From a virus: DNA of 23,363 bases. The translations under genes and the position numbers were made by a program. The notes under the pieces are model-generated. The model did no database searches. It had not been told where the DNA came from and saw nothing but the letters and a program-made list of their open reading frames with translations. Numbering within the stretch: position 1 is the stretch's first letter; every line of letters begins with the position of its first letter. Below are positions 13,020 to 18,950 of this stretch, in pieces. The stretch lies in IMG/VR virus record IMGVR_UViG_3300046028_001204, positions 1-23,363 of that record, one strand, 5' to 3'.

Positions 13020-13637
13020 ATGATTATTACTGATACCCAAAAAGATTTTAAGATTGCCCCTGCTGGCAACCACATTGCCCGTTTGTATTCCATTATTGAC
13101 TTGGGCCACCAAGCTACGGAATGGAAGGGCGAAACCAAAATTATGCACAAGGTCGTATTTACTTGGGAATTGCATGGCGATGACGATGCTGGTGAACCAC
13201 TCAAGACCGATGACGGCAAGCCGCTAATCGTTTCTAAACGCTATACGGTGTCATTGGGTGACCAAGCTAGATTGCGCCAAGATTTAGAAGCATGGTCAGG
13301 TAAAAAAATGACTGCCGAGGACCGCAAAAACTTTGACCTTAAAGGCTTGCTGGGTAAGTTCTGCATGGTTAATATCACGCATAGTGAAGATGGCAAGTAC
13401 GCCAACATTAGCGGCATTAGCCCAGTTCCTAGCGCATTGCGTAGCGCACAGCCCGAAGGAATCAACCCGATTAAAATGTTTTGGTTGCAAGAGTTTAGGC
13501 AAGATGAATACGATGCGCTGCCTAAGTATTACAAAGAAAAGATTGCGGAATCGTCTGAATGGCGAGGTCAGAAACAGCGTGAAGCTGCAAAGCCTGCTGT
13601 AAATGACAATCCAATGCCTGACGATATTCCATTCTGA
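13020..13637 (+). CDS. SSB-like phage replication protein (NGO0469-type)
   Basis: 205 residues from the ATG at 13020, which has AAGGA eight bases upstream; a longer frame from 12843 overlaps the previous gene and is rejected. The opening DFKIAPAGNHIARLYSIIDL (8-27) followed by W-K-G-E-T-K, and KRYTVSLGDQARLRQDLEAW, match a phage family often named NGO0469-like replication initiation protein. The C-terminus ends NPMPDDIPF, nearly identical to the E. coli SSB tail that recruits partner proteins. It therefore probably coats single-stranded DNA and recruits host or phage replication factors. The exonuclease gene follows after 7 nt. Confidence 0.75.
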   Translation: MIITDTQKDFKIAPAGNHIARLYSIIDLGHQATEWKGETKIMHKVVFTWELHGDDDAGEPLKTDDGKPLIVSKRYTVSLGDQARLRQDLEAWSGKKMTAEDRKNFDLKGLLGKFCMVNITHSEDGKYANISGISPVPSALRSAQPEGINPIKMFWLQEFRQDEYDALPKYYKEKIAESSEWRGQKQREAAKPAVNDNPMPDDIPF

Positions 13638-13644
13638 GGCCGAT

Positions 13645-14388
13645 ATGATAGTTAAAGAAAAGGTTACAGAAAATGGTCACTGGTATACGAAAGACGGAAC
13701 TCCAGCCTATACAACCATCGGCAAAACTGGCGAAAGAGCGACCACGCTACGGGATGCAAGAAAACTTGGACTTTTGCCAAGCGTTACGACAATTAACGGA
13801 ATGCTATCAAAAGCAGGCCTTGATACATGGAAACAGCAACAAGTCCTCTTAGCCGCTTTAACGCTGCCTAGACTTCCTGACGAACCTGAAAGTGAGTGGC
13901 TTTCACGGGTAATGCAGGATTCCAAGGCTACGGGCCGTGAAGCTGCGGAACGGGGTACTGCTATTCATGCAATTATTGAAGGGTATTTTGACCAAGTCTA
14001 TATGCCTGAAAAGCCAGCGTATTTGGATGCGATTGATAAAGCCTTGGCAAATGCGTTTGGAGAGCAGCTGTGGCTTTCTGAGAAGTCTTTCGGGCATCCG
14101 CTAGGCTTTGGCGGTAAATGCGACCTAATGGCTAAAAACGGCTTTGTTGTAGATTTCAAGACCAAAGACACCGACCTAGATAAAGTTGATGTTTACTTTG
14201 AGCATGAGATGCAACTGGCGGCCTACCGTGAGGGCCTTGGCGTTCCGACTGCAAGGTGCGCTATTGTCTTTGTGAACGGCACGACTAATCAGGTAAAACT
14301 CATTGAGATTGAGGAGCAAAAGCTACAAAATGGCTGGGAATGTTTCCAACACTTATTGCGGGTTTATCAGATTAAAAACGGAATATAA
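13645..14388 (+). CDS. PD-(D/E)XK exonuclease (RecB/Cas4-like)
   Basis: 247 residues, starting at 13645 where GAGG precedes the ATG; an upstream ATG at 13603 lies in the previous gene. RecB-nuclease motifs are complete: RGTAIHAIIEGYF (103-115, H108), GFGGKCDLM (154-162, D160), VVDFKTK (168-174, D170 and K172), and HEMQLAAYREGL (187-198, Q190). Such enzymes process DNA ends for recombination or replication. Pairing with the SSB-like protein makes a recombination module. Catalytic residues are intact. A structured non-coding gap follows. Confidence 0.88.
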   Translation: MIVKEKVTENGHWYTKDGTPAYTTIGKTGERATTLRDARKLGLLPSVTTINGMLSKAGLDTWKQQQVLLAALTLPRLPDEPESEWLSRVMQDSKATGREAAERGTAIHAIIEGYFDQVYMPEKPAYLDAIDKALANAFGEQLWLSEKSFGHPLGFGGKCDLMAKNGFVVDFKTKDTDLDKVDVYFEHEMQLAAYREGLGVPTARCAIVFVNGTTNQVKLIEIEEQKLQNGWECFQHLLRVYQIKNGI

Positions 14389-14390
14389 TT

Positions 14391-14528
14391 GAGTCGGGCG
14401 GCAGGTAGACAAAATCTATGCTCCTTCACGGGACTGCTGACCCACTCTATTCTTAGGGCGTTAAGCCGCCATAGTAGGATGCAGTAAGTTAGGGTTTTTG
14501 CGGCTTTCCACCTAACAGTTTGCAACTG
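14391..14528 (+). other. Structured non-coding gap after the exonuclease gene
   Basis: No gene is seen between 14389 and 14638. Pairings on plus-strand RNA: GAGT 14391 with ACTC 14444, GGG 14396 with CCC 14441, GCAG 14401 with CTGC 14434, enclosing TAGA/TCTA 14406-14418; alternatively GGCGGC 14397 with GCCGCC 14465. Then AAGCCGC 14463-14469 with GCGGCTT 14500-14506, crossed by GTTAGG 14488-14493 with CCTAAC 14511-14516, and a tight hairpin CAGTT-TGC-AACTG 14516-14528. The competing pairs suggest a switchable or pseudoknotted RNA. Part of it repeats a coding sequence at 7774-7795. Confidence 0.4.
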
Positions 14529-14565
14529 CCAAATACTGCCCTGTTGTTTTTATGCAAAATAACGC

Positions 14566-14595
14566 TTTACAAGTTAAGTAATCTTAATATATAAT
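14566..14595 (+). promoter_or_regulatory. Second rightward promoter
   Basis: -35 TTTACA (14566-14571), 18-nt spacer, -10 TATAAT (14590-14595, perfect). The operator occupies the spacer. It drives the three genes to 15506 and closely resembles the leftward promoter at 11637-11665. Confidence 0.7.
14573..14588. promoter_or_regulatory. Operator at second rightward promoter
   Basis: GTTAAG-TAAT-CTTAAT, 11 of 12 fixed positions, between the -35 and -10 boxes. Confidence 0.65.
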
Positions 14596-14599
14596 TACC

Positions 14600-14618
14600 T
14601 TACTCCATTGGGGAGTGA
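14600..14618 (+). promoter_or_regulatory. 5'-leader hairpin of second rightward unit
   Basis: TTACTCC-ATTGG-GGAGTGA forms a seven-pair stem (one G-U). It stands between the -10 box and the ribosome binding site AAAAGGAATAG, exactly as in the leftward leader at 11615-11632. Confidence 0.5.
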
Positions 14619-14638
14619 TATAGAAAAGGAATAGAAAA

Positions 14639-14875
14639 ATGGCTAAGTTAAATAATTATGTAGTTTCTTTGTATTGTGGCGATACCTACCTTGATGTTTA
14701 CGGGTATGTTGATGAAGATGAACCCGATGTAGGCTATATTGGGGGCGTTGATATTGAGGATGTTTGCATAGCAAATACCGAAACCAGCGTATTAGAAATG
14801 ATTCACGGATTAGGCGGCTGGGCCAAGTTTGAGGAAAGCGTTCAAGAAGCCTACGCAGGAAGGAATGACGCATGA
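14639..14875 (+). CDS. Small acidic protein, 78 residues, unknown
   Basis: Begins MAKLNNYVVSLYCGDTYLDV, beta-like, followed by the very acidic YVDEDEPDVGYIGGVDIEDV, and a helical end with GWAKFEESVQEAYAGRNDA. Strong ribosome binding site AAAAGGAATAG. It is the first gene behind a strong, repressor-controlled promoter, so it is likely made early and in quantity. Acidity and DNA-mimic-like charge make an inhibitor of a host DNA-binding protein possible, but that is speculation. Confidence 0.65.
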   Translation: MAKLNNYVVSLYCGDTYLDVYGYVDEDEPDVGYIGGVDIEDVCIANTETSVLEMIHGLGGWAKFEESVQEAYAGRNDA

Positions 14876-15072
14876 ACATACCATATAACACGGGCAAAGT
14901 TCAAATCGGCAAATATTACCAAAAGCCGTTACGCATTGAACAAGACGATGACATGATTGCGCTACAAGGCTATTTGCTTGGAACAAGCAGGGCTGCCCGC
15001 ATAGAGCGCATAGCCAAACGAATTTATTTTGCACTGGTTGTTTTTGGTGTTGTAGTCATGATTTTTATATGA
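14872..15072 (+). CDS. Small membrane-anchored protein, 66 residues
   Basis: A soluble N-terminal part with IEQDDDMIALQGYLLGTSRA is followed by basic residues (ARIERIAKR) and a C-terminal membrane helix IYFALVVFGVVVMIFI. By the positive-inside rule the N-terminus lies in the cytoplasm. Both ends overlap neighbours as ATGA. Function unknown; tail-anchored early phage proteins often act in exclusion or membrane tethering (general knowledge). Confidence 0.6.
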   Translation: MNIPYNTGKVQIGKYYQKPLRIEQDDDMIALQGYLLGTSRAARIERIAKRIYFALVVFGVVVMIFI

Positions 15073-15506
15073 AATACAAAGCATTTAATCAAGCCTTGCA
15101 TGATGCGTGCGACCCCCCAGCCCGCAATGCAGTAGCGGGTTGGCTTAAAACGGTTCACCATGTTGATGCTGTGCCGAACCCTGATAAGTACGCAGTAGAC
15201 CTAATTTTCAGCAAGAATGGGCAGGAAATCGGGTTCGGTGAAGTTGAAGTTCGGGATTGGGGTATGGATTACTGCCCTTACGCAACGATTCATATTGCGC
15301 AGCGTAAAGAAAAGTTGTTCACAAACCCCCGAACTACCATGTATGTAGTCACCCGCAACCTGACCCACGCTTACTGGATTAGGGCCAGCAAAATCAAAGA
15401 ATGCCCGTTAATTGAAGTACCAAACAAAGCAGTAGCTAACGAGGAGTATTTCTACGATGTACCCACGCATATGTGGAAATTTGTAGATTTGAGGGAAATC
15501 TTTTAA
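15069..15506 (+). CDS. Possible PD-(D/E)XK-like protein, 145 residues
   Basis: A central segment AVDLIFSKNGQEIGFGEVEV (about 42-61) has D ... E-x-E spacing in two beta strands, reminiscent of PD-(D/E)XK nuclease cores, followed by RKEKLFTNPRTTMYVVTRNL, where a positively charged helix meets a strand. No clear catalytic Lys is placed as usual, so activity is uncertain. It could be a small endonuclease or an inactive relative. Its stop codon shares bases with the stop of the convergent endolysin gene. Confidence 0.5.
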   Translation: MKYKAFNQALHDACDPPARNAVAGWLKTVHHVDAVPNPDKYAVDLIFSKNGQEIGFGEVEVRDWGMDYCPYATIHIAQRKEKLFTNPRTTMYVVTRNLTHAYWIRASKIKECPLIEVPNKAVANEEYFYDVPTHMWKFVDLREIF

Positions 15507-16090
15507 GCCAGTATGTCTAGGGCTTTGTTGATTTTAGCGATACGGTCATCAATTCCAATTTTGCCGCCATTGATTCTTACGGTCAGAGTTGTAATGTCCA
15601 TATCATCAGCCAAAGCGTTTAGACCCCGTTTATTCCAAAACCAGCCCGCAGAAAGGGCCGCATAGCGGGGCTGTTCTACGAGTTGAGGGTTAGCTACCAA
15701 GTCCTCACCAATCGCCTCGCCAAAGGCTTTGTAGTTATCTTTGCCCGTCAATTGAATGAGTCCACGCCCGATAAACTTAGCACCGTCACCATCTTCGGTG
15801 TTACCCATACGGCCCGAATACACTTTATTGGCTATTTTTTCAGGCTGCCGTTCGTATTTTTCAGCAATATCCATATCAGGGAAGCGGCTGGGCCATGTAG
15901 CCATCAACGCTTTAGCCGAATAGTTTAGGTTCTCACGCAGGAATTTAAAACCGCCTGATTCGTGCATACATTGACCGATAAAACAGGCTTGACGCTTGGG
16001 GGTGTTTATTTGGTACTTTTCAAAGGTTTCTTGCAACGGTTCAAGCCACTTGCCTTCAATGCCTAAAGCTAATAACTGGGCTTCAAGCAT
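15503..16090 (-). CDS. Endolysin, GH19 chitinase-like muramidase
   Basis: 195 residues. GH19 motifs: FIGQCMHESGGFKFLRENLN (37-56) with catalytic E44 and probable E53, then VYSGRMGNTEDGDGAKFIGR (91-110) and GLIQLTGKDNY. It cleaves peptidoglycan at the end of infection. No signal peptide or anchor, so it needs a holin for release. The start overlaps the 3TM holin gene by 8 nt, placing it at the end of the lysis cassette. Length is typical of phage GH19 enzymes. Confidence 0.92.
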   Translation of the reverse strand: MLEAQLLALGIEGKWLEPLQETFEKYQINTPKRQACFIGQCMHESGGFKFLRENLNYSAKALMATWPSRFPDMDIAEKYERQPEKIANKVYSGRMGNTEDGDGAKFIGRGLIQLTGKDNYKAFGEAIGEDLVANPQLVEQPRYAALSAGWFWNKRGLNALADDMDITTLTVRINGGKIGIDDRIAKINKALDILA

Positions 16091-16487
16091 CTTTTTTGGC
16101 CTTCATATCCATAATCTTTTCAAGGGTTCTGCCGCCAAAGTAAAACGACATAACCAGCATCCCCCATTGGCCTAGCAATTCTACATACTTCTCGTTAGCG
16201 TTGTTGCCAAAAGCCGACATCATGGCAAATACAAAATAACCACCAAGAATAAAAATTAGGGTCATTGGGCGAATGTTCTTAGAAAGCCAGCTATCGCTTG
16301 CCATATCCGCTTGCGCCCGCTTGGTTACTTCTTGGGATTCTGCGGTATCAGCCTGTATTTCAGCTAGTTTGCCTTCTTGGGCAAGTTTGGCTAGCTCTAA
16401 CTGGGCTTGTGCTTTAGCTTGGGGGTCAGGAATTAGCTTGTCAATCAGCTTCATTCCTACCCCAACAATGGCATCTAATCCAAGCAT
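16083..16487 (-). CDS. Holin, GTA-holin-3TM-like
   Basis: 134 residues starting at MLGLDAIVGVGMKLIDKLIP (16487), preceded by GGGAG; a longer reading to 16541 lies in the upstream gene. A helical charged middle (AKLAQEGKLAEIQADTAESQ) is followed by SKNIRPMTLIFILGGYFVFA and a second membrane stretch GQWGMLVMSFYFGGRTLEKI. This order, including N-x-R-P before the first membrane helix, matches the 3TM gene-transfer-agent-type holin family. It overlaps the endolysin by 8 nt. It would form the lethal membrane lesion. Confidence 0.75.
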   Translation of the reverse strand: MLGLDAIVGVGMKLIDKLIPDPQAKAQAQLELAKLAQEGKLAEIQADTAESQEVTKRAQADMASDSWLSKNIRPMTLIFILGGYFVFAMMSAFGNNANEKYVELLGQWGMLVMSFYFGGRTLEKIMDMKAKKDA

Positions 16488-16488
16488 A

Positions 16489-16842
16489 TTATCTCCCGAT
16501 GGCGGTTTCGTTTTCACCCTTGCGGACCAAGACCTTATCACCGTCTACGGCTACGCTCATTGGGTCACGGTCAGCCATCTTGTCTAGGCGCTCAATCAAT
16601 TGCTTCATAATCTCAAACTCAGGCTTTTCTTGCTTTGGAGTAGCCCCAGCAACGCCATTAAGCATGGAAATTAGCGCAGTTAGGGAAGCACCAAGCAAAC
16701 CCATGACCGCAGCCATTTTGCCTTCTTCTAGCACGATTGAAGCACCTACACCAATCACCACAATAAAGGTGATGTAGAAAAGGCCCTGTTTGCCGATGGA
16801 TTTACCAGCGACTTCTTTTGCGGATTCAATTTGTTCGTTCAT
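16489..16842 (-). CDS. Two-span membrane protein of lysis cassette
   Basis: 117 residues. Two hydrophobic helices (GLFYITFIVVIGVGASIVLE, about 20-39, and AAVMGLLGASLTALISMLNG, about 44-63) joined by a short turn, then a charged cytosolic-like tail. The hairpin topology fits class II holins, so this could be a second holin or a holin regulator. Its start overlaps the gene before it as ATGA. Confidence 0.65.
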   Translation of the reverse strand: MNEQIESAKEVAGKSIGKQGLFYITFIVVIGVGASIVLEEGKMAAVMGLLGASLTALISMLNGVAGATPKQEKPEFEIMKQLIERLDKMADRDPMSVAVDGDKVLVRKGENETAIGR

Positions 16843-17078
16843 TTTTTAATAAAGAAAAAGTCAGTAAGAATTGAAATAGCGCCACCAAATACGGAAGCAA
16901 CCCCCATTAAGGCCCAAAGGCTGCCTTTTGACCGTTCAGCCATAAGCACTAGCTTTTTAAGGTCAGATTCCATGTCATCAATCTTTTTTTCCATTGATGA
17001 AAATTTGTTTTCGTAGTTCTCAATCTTGTTCCACAAGACACCGTAACGAACTAAGTCAATAGGCCCTTTATCTTCCAT
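16839..17078 (-). CDS. XhlA-like single-span lysis accessory protein
   Basis: 79 residues. An N-terminal amphipathic coiled coil (ENKFSSMEKKIDDMESDLKK, about 23-42) is followed by one membrane helix (WALMGVASVFGGAISILTDF) and a KK end. This coiled-coil plus C-terminal helix layout resembles the XhlA/hemolysin-like proteins that accompany holins. Overlaps the next start as ATGA. Confidence 0.6.
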   Translation of the reverse strand: MEDKGPIDLVRYGVLWNKIENYENKFSSMEKKIDDMESDLKKLVLMAERSKGSLWALMGVASVFGGAISILTDFFFIKK

Positions 17079-17080
17079 GA

Positions 17081-17251
17081 TTAAACCTTTAATGCGTCAA
17101 TTTGTTCTTGCAGTTTAGCAATTTTTTCTTCTTTAGTTGGTTGTGCTGCAAGCCATTCTGCGTATTGAGTTTGTGCTTTCGCCACTTCTTCGGCAGTCAA
17201 TTCAACCACTTTACGCTCACCAGTAATTACATCAATTTCTATTCTATCCAT
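17081..17251 (-). CDS. Small tail-associated helical protein, 56 residues
   Basis: Begins MDRIEIDVITGERKVVELTA, continues EEVAKAQTQYAEWLAAQPTK, and ends in a coiled coil KIAKLQEQIDALKV. The pattern of a beta hairpin, a helix and a short leucine-type coil is typical of small tail or fibre-associated phage proteins. It starts 3 nt after the appendage gene and precedes the lysis cassette by 2 nt. Confidence 0.6.
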   Translation of the reverse strand: MDRIEIDVITGERKVVELTAEEVAKAQTQYAEWLAAQPTKEEKIAKLQEQIDALKV

Positions 17252-17254
17252 GAT

Positions 17255-17770
17255 TTACTCGTATAGAATGTTAATTGAGCCAGCATCAAAAGTATCTGTG
17301 CCGTTTACTGTGGTTATGCGTACTCTATCCAAAACACCTGACAACGCTGGCGAGTTACCATTACAAGAAGCCCCCCCTGCGCCATTGGCAGTTGTATATC
17401 CGCTTGCTACATAGGTATTTGAACCCAATAAAGTTATTACAAGCAAACCTGATTGGGTTGAAGCCCCAGTACCAATACCAAAAATAAAGCCGCTAGTTGC
17501 TGATATATTTTGATATCCGTTATCAACATAAAAATTTTGTGAGCTACACAAATATCCTGATGTTGTTACTGAGCCGCTTCCAATTTGAACTTGCACAAAA
17601 CTTGAACCGTTTGTGCTTACTCCCCTAAACATTATTGTAATTCGCTTTACCCAGCTAGGAATGCTAGTAAAGTCAATGCTTGTTCCGCTTGTAGAAGCTA
17701 CGGCAGTGCCAGAAACCAAAGCCCCTGAGTTATCTTGTACGCCTGTAGTACCGTTGAGAACTAATGGCAT
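17255..17770 (-). CDS. Tail appendage / fibre-tip protein
   Basis: 171 residues, Ser/Gly/Thr/Asn-rich. The opening MPLVLNGTTGVQDNSGAL (1-18) and SGTSIDFTSIPSWVKRITIM (28-47) with FRGVSTNGSS is a module common at the ends of phage tail fibres. No membrane segment. The variable middle with YVDNGYQNISATSGFIFGIG would be the likely receptor-facing part (inference). The preceding gene is the fibre assembly-like protein, ending 1 nt before this start. Confidence 0.7.
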   Translation of the reverse strand: MPLVLNGTTGVQDNSGALVSGTAVASTSGTSIDFTSIPSWVKRITIMFRGVSTNGSSFVQVQIGSGSVTTSGYLCSSQNFYVDNGYQNISATSGFIFGIGTGASTQSGLLVITLLGSNTYVASGYTTANGAGGASCNGNSPALSGVLDRVRITTVNGTDTFDAGSINILYE

Positions 17771-17771
17771 A

Positions 17772-18173
17772 TTACACCCCTGCTTTCAAAGCCCGTAATT
17801 CGTCTAAAGTTGTAGCAGTAATGTTAGTAATATCACGCAATCTTTGTTTTTCAGCAACGATAGCAGCAGTATCTTTACTTTCTTCTAAGGCTCGTTGAAA
17901 CGCTACATCTTGTGCGGCTAAAAGTGGTGTACGCTCTGCTCGTAAACGCTTTTTAGTAATCTCAACGGCTTTGGCAAAATTAACTTCTACCTTGCCGTCA
18001 ATAAGTTCCCATGCGTCATAAAAGTCATTAGCGGCTGGAAGGGCAGAAGATTCCACAATTATTGCACCTGCTGGGCAATCTTTAGCTAATACAGCTTCAA
18101 TGCTAATTTCGCCCGTAGGAATGCAGGTAGATACGCCACCGTTATCGTTTGTAAAAATAATTGCTTGTGTCAT
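17772..18173 (-). CDS. Tail fibre assembly-like protein
   Basis: 133 residues. A beta-rich N-terminal half (MTQAIIFTNDNGGVSTCIPT) is followed by a helix with KKRLRAERTPLLAAQDVAFQ (about 74-93), the R-x-x-R-x-x-L-L-x-x-x-D pattern seen in fibre assembly or chaperone proteins encoded beside fibres. The C-terminal helix has LRDITNITATTLDELRALKA. Placement among appendage genes supports a chaperone or capping role. Confidence 0.6.
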   Translation of the reverse strand: MTQAIIFTNDNGGVSTCIPTGEISIEAVLAKDCPAGAIIVESSALPAANDFYDAWELIDGKVEVNFAKAVEITKKRLRAERTPLLAAQDVAFQRALEESKDTAAIVAEKQRLRDITNITATTLDELRALKAGV

Positions 18174-18183
18174 TTAAATCTCC

Positions 18184-18564
18184 TTATGAACTAAAAACAA
18201 CAATACTGTTATATGCTCTATATGTATTGCCTGCGGCTGCGGCCTTAACAACCACATTAAGTTGTGATGCAGTTGATGCTGTTGATTCACTATATTGCAT
18301 TGCAAAATTTTGTGTATCTGCATTTCCTGCGCTACTTACGCCTGCAATTGCATAATTTGCATTTGGCATAGCGTTTGTAAAATTTATAGCAAAAAGTCCA
18401 GTTGCCGAGGATGTAATGCTTGAAACATTGTACGAACCATTTACTGTTGGCGTACTGCCACCGTTAAAAGAAATCCACGCTTTAGCTGAACCAAAAATAG
18501 GGTTAGTTGTGGAAGTGCTGTTCGTTCCGTCAGATAAAGTAGATATTGTTAGTGTGCCTGCCAT
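18184..18564 (-). CDS. Beta-rich tail-associated protein, tandem paralogue A
   Basis: 126 residues. Begins MAGTLTISTLSDGTNSTSTT, then AKAWISFNGGSTPTVNGSYN, VSSITSSATG and TNAMPNANYA, ending NSIVVFSS. It aligns by eye over its length with the next gene (MAG-L-TISTL, AKAW-N--, G-S-NVSSIT, AMPNA-Y, V--SS). Probably a trimeric or fibre-tip component; similar short proteins occur beside phage fibres. A good ribosome binding site AGGA precedes it. Confidence 0.65.
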   Translation of the reverse strand: MAGTLTISTLSDGTNSTSTTNPIFGSAKAWISFNGGSTPTVNGSYNVSSITSSATGLFAINFTNAMPNANYAIAGVSSAGNADTQNFAMQYSESTASTASQLNVVVKAAAAGNTYRAYNSIVVFSS

Positions 18565-18573
18565 GATTTATCC

Positions 18574-18939
18574 TTATGAACTTATAACTATTACATTAGC
18601 TATTGAAGTATTTTGACCGCCACCAGCATTATTCATGCTAGTTATTCTTACAGCAGAAGTTGATTGGCTGCTTACACCACTAAATCCGTAAGAACCACCA
18701 AAAGCAGCTTGTTGTGCATAAACTGCTGAATAAGTTGCATTTGGCATTGCAGTTGTAAAATTTACAGAATAATCTCCTGTAGTATTTACAGTAATACTGG
18801 AAACATTAAAAGAACCTAATATTGTGTTTGTATTTCCATTGTAATTTACCCATGCCTTAGCAATACCAGTCATTCCATTCTGTGTTGCAAGAACGCCTGT
18901 ATCGTTGTTTAAAGTGCTAATTGTTAATTGACCTGCCAT
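18574..18939 (-). CDS. Beta-rich tail-associated protein, tandem paralogue B
   Basis: 121 residues from MAGQLTISTLNNDTGVLATQ at 18939, chosen because AAAGGA lies upstream and the paralogue starts the same way; a longer frame from 18966 overlaps the previous gene. It holds AKAWVNYNGNTNTILGSFNV, SSITVNTTG and TTAMPNATYS, and ends ANVIVISS. Divergence from paralogue A is greatest in the C-terminal half (QQAAFGGSYGFSGVSSQSTS), where a receptor-contact surface may lie. Confidence 0.65.
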   Translation of the reverse strand: MAGQLTISTLNNDTGVLATQNGMTGIAKAWVNYNGNTNTILGSFNVSSITVNTTGDYSVNFTTAMPNATYSAVYAQQAAFGGSYGFSGVSSQSTSAVRITSMNNAGGGQNTSIANVIVISS

Positions 18940-18950
18940 AATATTTTCCT

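Noticed and set aside
14463-14478. Further operator copy beginning GTTAAG at 14465 region
   Set aside because: Only the left half fits; the partner half does not match the inverted repeat.
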